A DNA stretch of 64,000 nucleotides from Stachybotrys elegans (GCA_020746835.1 JAGPNK010000006.1:682001-746000), one strand, 5' to 3'. Counted from the stretch's first letter, positions 51,849 to 63,113 are shown. A program made the numbers and translations. The notes: generated by a model not told the origin, from the letters alone.

Positions 51849-53374
51849 TTACTCCGTCCTCTTGTGCTCCGCCGGGATGCTGTACCAGCAGGCAATCATG
51901 ACCACGAACAAAACCAGCACGATAGGGTGAAGAACCCACGTCCCGACTGCCTGCGCCAACAAACCCGTCACAAAGGGACACAGCGCACCTCCGAGACTTC
52001 CCATGGCGCTGATGGCACCCATCCCACTAAGGACCTCGCGGGGCGCAATGCCACGCATCATTACGGCGGCCGCGCAGGGGTAGATGGGGCCCAAGAGGAG
52101 CCCAACAATGGACACGGCGACGGCGTTACCCACAATGTTCGGCACCGCCCAGACCAGGGTCTGGAAGGCAATGGCGCCGACAATGAGCCCGTACACAAAG
52201 ACCTTCTCTCCGATGCGCTGCGCGGGGGCAGCCAGCAAGAAACGGCCCAGCGTGATGCCCGCCCAAAATCCCGCCGACACGTAGCCCACCGAGGAGGGGT
52301 CGCCATCGCGCACGTTGATGAGGAAGGAGATGACCCAGCCAGAGATGGACACCTCGGCGCCCTGGTAGGCGAAGATGAAGAGCGAGCCGAGCAGCACGAT
52401 GCGCAGCTTGAGGGCGTTCACCATGCCCAGCAGCACCGACTTGCCGGCGTACGACTCCTTTTCCCGTGCCGCGGCGCCCTGCTCCCTCTCGTAGCCCCAG
52501 AAAGACCACACTGCCAGCACGAGCACGGCGATGCAGGCGGCCATCGTGAGGATGTAGTACCGGCTCCAGACGGCGTTCGCGACAGTGACAATGGCCGTGG
52601 CGATAAGAGGGCCCGTCGTGCCGCCGATGCCGTAGCTGCCATGCAGCAGGCCGAGCATGAGCGTGCCGTTCTGCAGCCCGCCGCAGAAGATGTTGCCCAT
52701 GGCCACGTTGACGGCGATGCCGAACCCGACGAGGAAGAAGCTGCAGGCGACGACGGCAAAGGGCGCCTCGACAATCATGGGCAGGTACGCCAGCGCCATG
52801 AGGAGCTGCGCGAGGCCCAGCAGCTTGGCTCGCCCGAGCCTGGCCCGCAGGGTGTCGAGCAAGCAGGCGGCGACGATGAAGCCGCACGCCTGCCCGACGA
52901 AGATGAGAGATACGACGGCGTATCCAATGTTGTAATGTCTGAAGTATCGGCTTAGCTTATCATCCTGGTCAGTCTGGGGGTTGATACCAACATCTCCATG
53001 TAAGGGATCAGGGCACCGGCGGCACTGTCGTTCAAGGCATTACTAAAGTTGGCCATGCAGACGGCAAGGACGCGGAAGCGGTTCATAAACGGCTGCCATA
53101 TCGTTGGCAGGACCTCCGCAGCGGTATCGGGAGGCACAGGACTGGCTGGCCTGCTCCTTTCGAGATCCTCGTCGACTGGAGGAGGAGATGCGGTGCCGGA
53201 AGCAGGCCAATCTGTATTGTTCGCAGGACTGGGTTCCTCTGGCTGCGGTGCCCCGGGATACGTCCGTGAGATTGCCTTTGCTGGCGCCGTCAGTGGCATC
53301 ACAATCTCGTCGACGGGATCATGGCTGGTGCTGGATTGCACCTGGATGAATGTCTGCAGTAGTATTGGGTCCAT
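51849..53374 (-). CDS. Major facilitator superfamily permease (Bsc6/fucose-permease-like)
   Basis: Twelve-helix MFS transporter of 490 residues. Exons (minus strand) 52992-53374 and 51849-52938. The first ~100 residues are a Pro/Ser-rich cytosolic tail; membrane helices begin at VLAVCMANF. The joined first helices read NDSAAGALIPYMEI-HYNIGYAVVSLIFVG, with acid and Tyr positions typical of the group containing yeast Bsc6 and bacterial fucose permease; LLHGSYGIGGTTGPL is the mid-protein family block. The intron is 53 nt with an unusual GTTGGT donor; the standard-looking GTATCA three codons downstream does not keep the frame. Substrate unknown. It is not similar enough to known GlcNAc permeases to count as the missing cluster transporter. 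Confidence 0.88.
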
Positions 53375-53947
53375 CGTGACACGCGGTGGGAGTAGCGGTG
53401 GACTCGAGGGAGTGTCAGAAGGACTTTAATCCCGTTGAAGTGATCAATACACGGAGTTGATTCGATGCTATTTGATAGAGGGCTAAGGGCTATAAGAGGG
53501 CGATCGAAAGAACCATGATAACAACCATATCAGCCTAATCACAAAGTATCGGTCTGGCACAGCACTCTTTGCGGCAGTACCGCATCTTGTCGGTGAGGAG
53601 TGGACCGTCGAATTCCACATATGAGGGAACGCTGTATGGCGATTAATAAGCCATCAACGATAACTGCCATGAGCCAGCCAACGATGCGACGGGTAACGAA
53701 CATGGTTGAACCGCCTCTGTCGGATATGGAGTTGAACGTGGGGACGGGATTGGCGGCCATCAACTGGTTCAGCCCTAGCGCGATTGGCACTGGTTCCAAA
53801 GATGGAAATTCCGCCAGCATGTGCTGCTTTTCGCTTTTCGCCACAAATTTTCGGCTCGCATCCTTCAGTAAATCTTCTACTTCGAGCTGCCTGTGCCTAA
53901 CCACTTCTGGCCCATCCGAGCTGCAATATTAAGCATATCCAGGAACC
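53375..53947. promoter_or_regulatory. Divergent promoter between MFS permease and EIF1AD-like gene
   Basis: 570-bp shared upstream region; no gene or clear motif is seen. Confidence 0.5.
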
Positions 53948-54414
53948 ATGGGTCGACCCAAGCGCAACGTGCTCGCCGCGGCCGAGGAGGCCCTGACACC
54001 TCCGGATGCACTTGAGCGCAACCAGTCCCTTGTCCGTGTGCTGAAGCCTGAGGGCAACAACCTCTTCACTTGCGAGCTCCCCAACCAGAAAACCATCGTG
54101 GTCGAGCTTGCTCAGCGGTTTCGAAACACCATCTGGATCAAGCGTGGGGGCTTCGTACTGATCGACAAGTATGTCGACGGTGCGCAGGATAGCAGAGCGC
54201 AGGGAGAGATTGTGAATATCGTTCGTGATGAGAAGCTCTGGCGGAAGCAGCCGTACTGGTATGATTTTTTAGGTTGAAGTAGTTCTTGAATGCTGGCTGA
54301 CGAAAGCTATGCAGGCCTGCCGAGTTCGCAAAGTCGTCGGCATATGACATTAGTGACGACGAAGAAGAGTCGAATGTCGGCAAGATGCCGCCTAGTGACT
54401 CCGAAGATGAGTGA
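53948..54414 (+). CDS. EIF1AD-like RNA-binding protein (S1/eIF1A domain)
   Basis: Small OB-fold (S1-like) protein related to eIF1A and orthologous in layout to human EIF1AD, which is linked to late 40S ribosome maturation. Exons 53948-54258 and 54315-54414 give 136 residues. Start MGRPKRNV, then the eIF1A-type core with GNNLFTCELPNQK, LAQRFRNTIWIKRGGFVLID and the dipeptide-rich QGEIVNIV; the tail after the intron is acidic (DISDDEEES, SDSEDE), as in EIF1AD. It lacks the DDDID tail of eIF1A proper. Its stop codon is only 27 bp from the stop of the convergent alg3 gene, so the two 3' UTRs must overlap. Confidence 0.9.
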
Positions 54415-54441
54415 TCCGGAGAAGAGCGTTGCTCAGGGAGC

Positions 54442-55884
54442 CTACTCCGTCTTGGCTCCAGCCTTCTTCTTCGTAGTGCTGGGGGTAGCTACAGCCTCCT
54501 CTTCCGCTGTTCCAACGTAGGCGGCAATGGCTGTAATCGCCATGGTGCCTACTGCAACCGTCGAACTCAAGGGAGTGCTTGGAAACACATTCCACGCCCA
54601 CTCCTGTGCGGCCCAGAGGGGAAAGACGAGCAGGGGGTGTGGTAACGTCCGCCACAGCAGATAGGGTGTCGTCCACGCAAGATATGCGTAGAACTGGTAG
54701 TGGAGCGACCTGGCAAAGAGCAAGCCGACAATATTGGCGGACAGTATCGTTGTCATGACATACTCGGGGGTAACCCGACCTGAGATATGCATCTCCTCAA
54801 GCTGAGTGAAAGGGGACTTGCCTTTGAGGAAGGAGGGGATCAGCGAAGCAAGAGGTCGGTCTGTGACGCGAAGCCACCGGGTTGTGATGAAGGCCAGTAG
54901 GGCAACAGCATGTAGAGCAAGCAGCACTAGAGAGAACGGCCTGCTTAGGAAGACATCCTCGCCGACCATGCGCCAATTGACGGTCCATTCAAACTTGAAC
55001 TGCCTCGAGAGCTCAAACGCTCGGCCCAAGTATCCGTAGAAGTTGTGCGAGAGAAAGGGTATAGCGGTGAGGATCTGGACCTGCGCCATGAGCCAAGCCA
55101 GCCGCAGGCTGCCAAAGAACCCCCGGCCCAGGAACAGCACTACGGCGACGGCGGGGAGGACGAGCAGAAGCGACATCTTGATGCCGAGACCCCAGCTGTA
55201 CGCCAGGGCGCCAAAGGTCCAGAGGCGGCTCTGGAAGAGGTACACCGAGAGCCAGAAGAAGAAGGCGGCGAAACAGTCGTTGAAGCAGCGGAGCACGAAA
55301 ACGCTATGGAGTCTCTTGGAGAGAATGAGGAGCGGGAAGATATATGGGGGAACCTATGCGCAATGTCAGCGCAAAGCCACCTGAGATTGCTGGAGTTTGC
55401 CGTACCTTTGCCTTCCAGTAGCACAGCATCACCAGTGCCAGAGTCGCCATGTACAGCACGGCAAACAGCTGCTGCGCCAAGTCGATATTCTTGCCTTCGT
55501 CCGTCAGGTAGTAGAGCCCGGTATAAGTGTAGACGTGGGCAGCGGGATAGACGAGAGGACCCGTGTCGCCCTCTATTTTGGTGTAGTCGCGCTCGCCGGA
55601 TACATACTGTGACACCTGCTGCATATATGCCACCCAATCGATCTCGGTATCTATAATCCCCCGGTCAGAGACGTGAAAAGACAAGACTCCAAGGGCGGAC
55701 GGGCGTTGGACGACGTACAGGGGACTTTCCAGATGACGAGCACACAGAGCAGGGCGTCGGCAATCCAGAGCGCGATGGGGATCAGCTTGGAGAGCTGGCC
55801 ATGCCCGGTGAGCACGTCAACGCCGAAGCGCCAGGCCTGCTGGTGGAGGGGGAGACTGTTGGGTGCCATGGCGGTTGATTGCAT
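54442..55884 (-). CDS. alg3: Dol-P-Man:Man5GlcNAc2-PP-Dol alpha-1,3-mannosyltransferase (Alg3)
   Basis: ER membrane mannosyltransferase that adds the sixth mannose to the lipid-linked N-glycan precursor, using dolichol-phosphate mannose. Exons (minus strand) 55719-55884, 55406-55650 and 54442-55353 give 440 residues (435 if the ATG at 55869 is used). Strongly hydrophobic with about ten membrane segments. Alg3 signatures: [12 protein letters not shown] with the catalytic-loop Glu-Ile-Asp, [27 protein letters not shown], and the C-terminal [22 protein letters not shown] block followed by a Lys-rich tail (KKKAGAKTE). Three overlapping features support it: length, motif order and exact splice phases. 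Confidence 0.95.
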
Positions 55885-56136
55885 GTGAAGCTTCCCATTG
55901 GGATCTGGGATTGGAGCTTAGGAGCTCCAAAGCCCATGTGGCAGCTTGGAGAAGTGGGCTAGGGGCCCCGCCAATTGCATAATTAATCGCCTGGGCCCCT
56001 GAAGACAGGTACGTCTCGGAATGCTTCCAGAACAAGACGGCGATCCTGCAGTGATTCATATCTGGGCATGCGAGCAGTGAAACATGCATCTTATCTGACC
56101 AGTCTGATAATTTGTCTCAGCTCCGACGATGCCTCT
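55885..56136. promoter_or_regulatory. alg3 promoter / D-amino-acid oxidase 3' region
   Basis: 250 bp between two minus-strand genes; no feature beyond the likely alg3 promoter is seen. Confidence 0.45.
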
Positions 56137-57389
56137 TTACAGCTTCACCCCCTTGGCCCTATCAATCTTATTCACCAGCTCTACCACGCCCTCGGCGCAA
56201 CCGTAAGAACCCTGATATCCCCATCCCGAGTGGCCATAGTTGTGCACAATCCACGTCTCGTCATCCAGCTTCTCCTCCTCGATGCGCACGCCGCCCTTGC
56301 GGTACGGCCGCAGCCCGACGCCGTGACGGATGACGCTGAGGCCCTCGATGCCCTTTCCGCCCGCCAGGTCCGGCCGCAGAGCCACGGCGCGCTGCATGAT
56401 GCGCACGGCGATGTTGGGGTCCGGCACCGACTCCCAGTTGCCCAGGTCGTACGTGCCGCCCAGGATCGTCCCGCCGCCCGCTGCCCGCTGCATGATGTAC
56501 AGCACCTCGGCGTCGCCGTCCTCGGTGCCCGACGTCACCGTCATGGGCGTGCACTCGTTGCGCACCAGCACCGTCTGGCCCCGTGCCGGCATCATGTTGG
56601 CGTCCTCCACGCCGCCCAGCTTCAGAGAGCCTAGGCCCGTCGCGTTGACGATGATGTCGGCCGTTGCGCCCGTGTGGCTCATGGCCTTGGCCTCGCTGAT
56701 GCTGCTCAGGACGGCGCGCTTGAGAACAACGCCGTTCTGGAGACATTGTCCAACTAGCCATGGTAGGTAGATGGCTGTGTTGATGCAGATGCCCTTGAAC
56801 TCGCAGCCCGAGTCGTATCCGGCAACCAACTCCTTGGTATCAAGCTCGCGGTAGTTCTCAAACATGTCCTTATACCATGGGTTTTTGTGGAAGAGGGGAT
56901 CCGGGAACGTCTTGCTTGCCTTGTCCAAGTCCTTGTTGCGCCTCAAGATTCTGGTTTCTGCAGTCCCGTGAGTGAATTGAGACAATGATATGCCATGTTT
57001 GTTTAGAGGATAACCCACTCTGGATGTGTATGCCAGCCTCAGGGACATTTTCAACCAGTCTCTTGAGCTCCAGCCAAGTGCGTCGCTCCCATCGACTCTC
57101 CTGAGCCGTTGACATACTACCGGCACGTCGTCAATATCAGGCATTCGCATTCGACGGAAACCAAAAACCCACGGCAGCATATTGGCGCCAGCCCACGGCG
57201 AGGCGTACTCAATATCATAGTCGCCAGGCATGTGCTTGGCCACGACAGTGACCTTGTTTGCCTTGTTCTTGGAAAGGAGCAATGCCGTGGTAAGACCAGA
57301 TACACCGGCTCTAGATGATGAAGAGTGAGCAGCAAGATACCAATTGCGATGAGCAAGTCCTCTTACCCCGCTACCACGATTGTCGGCAT
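56137..57389 (-). CDS. D-amino-acid oxidase (FAD)
   Basis: Oxidises D-amino acids to 2-oxo acids, ammonia and hydrogen peroxide. Exons (minus strand) 57367-57389, 57169-57310, 57019-57100 and 56137-56957 give 355 residues, usual for the family. The FAD dinucleotide motif VVAGAGVSGLTTALLL is split by the first intron; then SPWAGANMLPW, WERRTWLELKRL, VPEAGIHIQ, DIIVNATGLGSLKLGG, RGQTVLV, GGTYDLGNW, and the C-terminal RHGVGLRPYRKGG and HNYGHSGWGYQGSYG that form the flavin and substrate sites. The second intron uses a GTTTTT donor; it is required because reading through gives unrelated sequence, and the acceptor at 57101 restores the conserved ESRWERRTW. The C-terminus is GVKL, only a weak match to the peroxisomal SKL signal. 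Confidence 0.92.
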
Positions 57390-57888
57390 GATGGCGTAGG
57401 AGTCGAGAGGCCCAGGACGGTCTGATGGTGCTTCAGTCGATCCGTCGAGTTATCCAAGGAGTATGTAGAAAAATGACAAGTCCCTCTAGTGCGACGAAGA
57501 GCCAGGCTTGAACTCTCCACCTGGGTTGCCACTGGGAAATACCTTGGCTTTAAACAAGAGTCACCGGCATTCAATACCAAGACGCTGCCGCTGTTCAGCT
57601 CGGTCCAGTTCGGAGTCGTCCCCTCTTAAGCCGCGCTACAAGCTCCACTTACATGCGGCCCTTGGACACGGCGTCGCGATGTCGGAGACACAATCGAACC
57701 ACGGGCCAAGGGGAGCTCGCTTGGTTCATCCTCTACCGAGTTCCCACAATTGCAAGTCTAGGATTCGTCGTGATATTTGCATTCATTGCTCTTGGCTGAT
57801 ATACAACTCCCGCCTATAATGCGGTATACTGCATGATATTTGTTTACCCCTGGGTATAATCGTACACGACACATCATGAAGCTGGTCC
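57390..57888. promoter_or_regulatory. D-amino-acid oxidase promoter / thioredoxin 3' region
   Basis: 500 bp between two minus-strand genes; no further feature is seen. Confidence 0.45.
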
Positions 57889-58441
57889 TCACGGGCGGTG
57901 CTTTTCGACCATGTTCTGCAGGCCGGGGATATGCGCGCCCATCATCTCATCCACCTTCTTGCCGTTCTGGAACACCATGAATGTCGGCATAGCACGCACC
58001 CCGAGCTCGGCCGTCAGCTCCGGCAGCTCGTCGACGTCGAGCTTGAGGAACTTGATCCCCTGGTTCTGCGCCTCGTCGGACATTCTATAAACACCGTCAG
58101 CAAACAGAAGCAACTTGTCCACCTGCCCATTCGACTTACTTGGTCAGGAAGGGCGAGATAGCCTTGCAAGGACCGCACCACGTTGCGAAAAAGTCTACGA
58201 TCACCGTCGACTCCTTGAGCGCCTCGGCAAACTCGGCCTGGCTATATATCCCCGAATTCAATTAGCATAGGCCCATAACTATTGTACACGGGATCGTCCG
58301 TAGGAGCGGTGCGCACCTCTTGATGTGGTGAACCACCTGCCTGCGCGAGGTGGCGTGGAACTGTCGTGCCATGGTGACGCTGGGCGCCCGTGCCATGCGG
58401 CCAAGCACAGTGGCCGAGAGGAGAGATCGAGCTGCCGCCAT
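57889..58441 (-). CDS. Mitochondrial thioredoxin
   Basis: Small disulfide reductase, 140 residues. Exons (minus strand) 58317-58441, 58140-58241 and 57889-58084. Residues 1-36 ([20 protein letters not shown]... to SRRQ) form a mitochondrial presequence, rich in Arg and Ala with no acid. The catalytic motif [15 protein letters not shown] has its cysteines at 64 and 67; the cis-proline is in [13 protein letters not shown] and the buried Asp in [12 protein letters not shown]. This matches yeast Trx3-type proteins with a targeting sequence. The start at 58441 is the only one giving a full presequence. Confidence 0.94.
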
Positions 58442-59777
58442 CGCTAGGTTTCTGTCGGAATCGCGAGTCGTGGCCGGTGGGTGTCGAGGGAAGGATGGAA
58501 ATGTTTTTCGTTGAAGAGGCCCATGACAAATTGGAGAATTACCGCCTATGCCATGGCGTCAGGTAGGTATCCACTGTAAATCACTGGGCATGGCTTAGAC
58601 AAAGATGCTCCCCGTTTAAACGGGCGGTAGTCATCTGGCTCATAGATGTTGTCAGACGTAGATTACTGGTGAGTGTTATTCATCTATACAGTCGTACGAG
58701 ATTAATTGACCAATCTCATCTGGCCGTCGGGTTCAAGACTCAAGATCGTCACGAAGCATCTGCCCCAACTCTAGCCTCAACATGCATAAGCTATATGTAT
58801 ACACAACCCTTCTCTCCAATCTTCACGCAGGCGAATGAGAGCAGTGTTTGAATTGAACTTTTTGAATAGTGTGGTACTAATCCTAGGCCTTGTTCTGCCG
58901 GTACACATCTGCCATTGTAGAAGTGAATTGGCCCCTATTCCGTACATCTTCCCCCATTGCTTTTCCCTTTCCCCAAACCAACCTTTCCTCTATTGTGTTG
59001 AAAGGTGAGCAAAAAAAAGACAACCAAAATGCACCGGAAGGGCATGTGCCTCTAGAGAAGTTCAGCCCAAGATGAAGCCCAGATCTGGCCCAATGCCGCA
59101 TTATTTTAGCATGTAAACCATTGTCCATGCTATCCATGGCCGGGTATCTCGACAAAGAATGAAAAAGCGCATAACCAGAATCGCTAAATAAATCACTAGC
59201 CCAGCAACACCCTCTCCGGTTTCCACCGAGCTTCGGCTCGCGTGGCGAGACAAGCAGCCCTCAAGACAGCAGCCGGCTTGCCTGGGGCGAAATTGGGGGT
59301 ATCAAGAATAACGCAAAACGATAAAGTAGAGACGAGCTCAAACTGAGCTCAGTATACAAGCTCAAAAGTCGTGACGAGCGACGTCCGTGATTGTGAATGA
59401 GTTGGAGATATCTCAAATCAGGATTTGAGAAAGGTGACCATCTTGTGTGATGCATTCGCCACACAACTGCAGAGTTTCCAAGCATTTTGTTATTTTCTGT
59501 TTTTTTTTCTTCTTCTTCTTGTTTTGTCGTCCTTTGCCGCTTTTGTCGAATCTCATCTTGACTCTCTTTTTTTCTTCTTTTTTTCTTCTTGGTCTTTTTG
59601 GTGTTTTATCTTTTGGTTTTTGGGGGTTTTTTTTTGTTGTGTTAGTCGTTGATAGTAGTAGTAGTAGGAAAGAGATGATTGAATGAGTGACTGGAGTTAG
59701 TTCTTGTAAGAAAAAAGTAACGAATGTGGTTGTGGTTTTGTGGTTGCTGGAAACTCTTCATGTCGTGTTTTGATGCA
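58442..59777. other. Intergenic between thioredoxin and 845-residue unknown gene
   Basis: 1.3 kb containing the thioredoxin promoter and the 3' end of the next minus-strand gene. A T-rich homopurine/homopyrimidine stretch lies at 59497-59637. No gene is seen. Confidence 0.5.
59497..59637. repeat. T-rich polypyrimidine low-complexity tract
   Basis: About 140 bp of mostly T with C and G interruptions on the plus strand (A-rich on the sense strand of the flanking genes), probably in the 3' UTR of the unknown gene that ends at 59778. Confidence 0.7.
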
Positions 59778-62315
59778 TCACATGTGCATTGGTGCACTTC
59801 TTCTCTTCTCCCTTCCCCTCCTCACTTCATCATTCGAGGTTCGGGGTGTGATATCCAATAGCTTAGCGCTGCCAGCGCTGAAGTTTCGGACATGGCCCTT
59901 GCCGAGATGGACACTCCTTGCACGGCCGACATCTGGCTTCTCTGGCGATACTGGGGATACTGGAGACAGGTCCGATGCACTGGCTTCATCGCCCTCGGTG
60001 TCATCCCCGCCCTGTACGTCGACGTTGAGCATGCCCTGGCGACTCTTCATTTTCTCCCTGTCGTGTGTATGGGTTTCAACGACATAAGGGCGAGCGCCCA
60101 CAGCGCCCCATCGAACGTCACCGTCTTCCTCATCACTGCTGGGACGCCCCTCACCGGACCGGCGACCAGCGATAATATGGCCAGAGTGTCGGCGTGGCGC
60201 AAGTCGAGAGAGGTACTCGTCGTCGGCGATGCCAAGCTCTTCTTCGGTGCTATTCGTAGGCGAATCGATGGAGTTGGCCGGCTCGAGAAGCCGGGGGCGC
60301 TGGATGCTGTCGCGCATGGCTGATGTTCGGCGGCTGACCCTCTTGCCAGAGAGCCAGGATCCTTCCGAGTCGATGGAAGCCAGCGACATGGACTGGTGAG
60401 GCTCCGGAGAGGGCAGGCCGTATGTGGTCCTGTCCATCGAGGTCGGCGTTTGGCGCATCATCTCCGCAGAGCGATGGCCCGATGTAGGTGAGCTGTAGCG
60501 TGCGGATGGGATAGGTATCGGGGGTGTGGCAGACATTCCGTCCTCGGCCAGCGCAGGGAGCGGAGGTTCGGCTTCTGGCGACTGCACTCGCGAGTCTGGA
60601 GGAGAAATTGGGAACTCGGGAAGGTCCTCTCTAAAGCGAGAACGCGTCCTCTTGGGAGCCCCAGAGCTGGGCTTCCGCGAAAGATAGTTGCCCGTGGATG
60701 TGTCCTTATTGGACACCAGATCGTCACTCTGAAGCTTGGCCAGCGCGAAGGCTTGTGCCTGCGCTTGAGCCTGAAGCTGGGTTTGAGAGCGGCTGGGTCC
60801 CTGGCCTGAAGTAGGCAGAGACTGGATATGGGTTTGCGAGTTGGCCGCGGCGGCCTGCATTTCTTCGCGGGACGTGTTGGAGAATGACGAGGGCCGCGAA
60901 CTGCGTTGGGTCCTCCTTCTCCAGAAGGAAGTTAGTGAGAAACGACGAATGATGCTGCCGCTCTGGTGGTCACTCTCCAATGCCTTATCCTCAGGAATGG
61001 TACCTGAAGTGGGAGAAATATTCTTCTCCCGATCCGAGGCCAGCGTGGATTTGGACCTCGACTTTCGGCTGCGCAAGAGCTCAGAAAGCAGTGAAGTCTG
61101 CGATAGTGAAGGCACTGGCGGCTGAGTACGGCTGAGAGCTGGGGCAAGCTTGACGGATTCGCTCTCGGGCTGAGGATCCACGGAAGGCTTCTCCTCAATG
61201 TGAGCCTGTTCCTCGGGTACTGTGTCGACTGGGTGGAAATGATCGGATGCCTTCTTAGAGAGATTCTCGTTGGACACGTTTGTCGGTTCGTCTGAAGGTA
61301 GGTGACGGGGCGAGGAGGATGTGATGACTGCCGACGCAGGGTCTATGCCTAGACCGATGGACTCGCGTCCCAGAACGCCACGCTCAAGGTTCTCAGGTGG
61401 TGGCGTGCCGGACTTCTCCGCCTCGGCCTCATCCCTTCGTTGCTTCTCAGCCCGCCTAGCTAACCTGCGTTCCATTCTTTCCTGGTCACGCTGCTGCTTC
61501 CTTTCCCGTCTCCTCTTGTCCCTCTCCATGAGTTCTCTGAGGTCGCTAGCATCTAGGTCATCCGCAAGCTCGTCAATGCGCCGGCGCGAGTTGAGCTTTT
61601 CGTCTGGAAGTTGGACTCTCTCGGCAATTGGGCGCTTTTGGGAGCCAGTCCTGGAAGGGTCGTTGGAGCGAGCCGGTACCGGTCGCTGGTCATACGCATA
61701 GCGCAGGGTTGGCCTAGGTGCGAGCGAGTCGAATGTGCTGACCTTGTAGGAGCCATATTCAGAATCGGAGGACATGGTGGAGTGGATAGACCCAGGGAGC
61801 GGCAGCGATACATCGGAGGCAGGATTATCCCAATTCCTGGAGAAAGGCATCGTCCTGCTCCTCTTGCTCTCCTTCTTCATAGGTCGCCCGGCGGTCCAGG
61901 CATCGGTGGCGGGACGGTAAGGAGTAAAGTTGCTCATCTTCTTGATTTCCGCTTCTCTGTCAAGCTCTTCTCGTCTTCGTTTGCTGTTCTTCTTTCGCGT
62001 TGATCTCCGTTTATCGCGATCGTTGTGGAGGGTAGGCTGGCGCTCATACATGGCATTACCCGACGAAGCGTCGGGGCGGCCGCCTTGATTGCCATGCTCG
62101 CGATCGACACGGATCGAGTCCCGACGGCCAGGAGAGAAGCTGTAGGTACGAGCGCGGCGCTGGCCGCGGGAATCGGTGCGCTGCTTCTTGATTGAAGCTT
62201 CCCTGTTCAGCTCAGGCTCGGTGAGTGCTCTTGACGGTGGCTGGCCCTCGACGTCGGACAGGTTGGCGCCGCTGCGGGTGCGCTTCCGCCCACTCCTTCG
62301 GCGGAAGAGCCACAT
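59778..62315 (-). CDS. Unknown 845-residue basic, disordered protein
   Basis: I do not recognise this intronless protein. It starts MWLFRRRSGRKRTRSG and is rich in Arg, Ser, Pro and Glu, with no signal peptide or membrane segment. A strongly charged helical stretch (about residues 255-300, DLRELMERDKRRRERK... to AEKSG) is a likely single alpha-helix or coiled coil. Many RRxS and SP/TP sites suggest phosphorylation, and basic clusters suggest nuclear or membrane-surface location. The conserved-looking parts are the extreme N-terminus and the C-terminal ~120 residues (EEELGIADDEYLSRLAPRRH onward). Reading frame integrity over 2.5 kb and amino-acid bias support a real gene. Function is not assigned. 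Confidence 0.8.
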   Translation of the reverse strand: MWLFRRRSGRKRTRSGANLSDVEGQPPSRALTEPELNREASIKKQRTDSRGQRRARTYSFSPGRRDSIRVDREHGNQGGRPDASSGNAMYERQPTLHNDRDKRRSTRKKNSKRRREELDREAEIKKMSNFTPYRPATDAWTAGRPMKKESKRSRTMPFSRNWDNPASDVSLPLPGSIHSTMSSDSEYGSYKVSTFDSLAPRPTLRYAYDQRPVPARSNDPSRTGSQKRPIAERVQLPDEKLNSRRRIDELADDLDASDLRELMERDKRRRERKQQRDQERMERRLARRAEKQRRDEAEAEKSGTPPPENLERGVLGRESIGLGIDPASAVITSSSPRHLPSDEPTNVSNENLSKKASDHFHPVDTVPEEQAHIEEKPSVDPQPESESVKLAPALSRTQPPVPSLSQTSLLSELLRSRKSRSKSTLASDREKNISPTSGTIPEDKALESDHQSGSIIRRFSLTSFWRRRTQRSSRPSSFSNTSREEMQAAAANSQTHIQSLPTSGQGPSRSQTQLQAQAQAQAFALAKLQSDDLVSNKDTSTGNYLSRKPSSGAPKRTRSRFREDLPEFPISPPDSRVQSPEAEPPLPALAEDGMSATPPIPIPSARYSSPTSGHRSAEMMRQTPTSMDRTTYGLPSPEPHQSMSLASIDSEGSWLSGKRVSRRTSAMRDSIQRPRLLEPANSIDSPTNSTEEELGIADDEYLSRLAPRRHSGHIIAGRRSGEGRPSSDEEDGDVRWGAVGARPYVVETHTHDREKMKSRQGMLNVDVQGGDDTEGDEASASDLSPVSPVSPEKPDVGRARSVHLGKGHVRNFSAGSAKLLDITPRTSNDEVRRGREKRRSAPMHM

Positions 62316-63074
62316 TGCTTCCTCCGGGGAAGGCTGCGACGCCTGGAGTGATCTAGTTCGAGGTGGATGTCGTGGTTTGTGCGTTTGCTCTGCCGTTGCG
62401 TACTGCTATATGGTGCGAGTCGGGCGGATGCAACATTGTGATTTATAGCAAACGGTTCTCAGAGATCATGCAGCAGGCAGCGCAGCAGGAGGCAGGCAAC
62501 GGCGGGAACATGCGGTTGCGCGAGACTCGAGTCAAGCAAGGCAATTAATTCGTCTTGTTGTCGCAGTGGAAGGCGTCTTGTCGGTGCGCGATGGCTGCTT
62601 GAGCAATGTGGTGGCGCTTCGGATCGTCGAAGGGGTCGCGGGAAAACAGACTTTAGCCACGAGCGACGGGGTGGAATGAGAGGGTCGTGGCGGTTCCTGA
62701 AACAATTACTCGATAGGGCCCGACAAGGAAAAGTAAGGTCGAGGTCCAACGTGCACTGGGCAGCGGAGGAAGCGAGTGAATGGAATGAAGAAGCCCGAAG
62801 CGCAGCGTCCGGCGTAGGTATTGGATGCGGTGAGGTATGGAAATGGGGAGGCAAAGTAGGAGGTACGGACGGATGGTAAGGGGACTGGAAAATGCTCGAT
62901 GACGGGGGAGCTGGGCGGCGCGGGAGATTTACCAGAGAGTGCTGTAGCGGCAGCGGCAGTGCTAACACGAAACAAGGTCAGAGGGGTGCGGGTGCGGAAG
63001 GGGACTGGACAGGACGTGGGTTAAAAGGAAGACGAGACAGAAGGTGGGCCTGCTGGGATATTTTAAACAGCCCG

Positions 63075-63113
63075 GTCAAGCGTCAAGCGTCAAGCATCCA
63101 GCATCCAGCATCC
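63075..63113. repeat. Short tandem repeats (GTCAAGC then CATCCAG units)
   Basis: Three GTCAAGC units followed by three CATCCAG-type units in direct tandem. Confidence 0.75.

Noticed and set aside
51783..52955. 390-residue open frame on the plus strand
   Set aside because: Antisense to the MFS permease; very rich in His, Arg and Gly with no domain.
51849..53374. MFS permease as the missing GlcNAc transporter
   Set aside because: Its motifs match the Bsc6/fucose-permease group, and it is 24 kb from the cluster.
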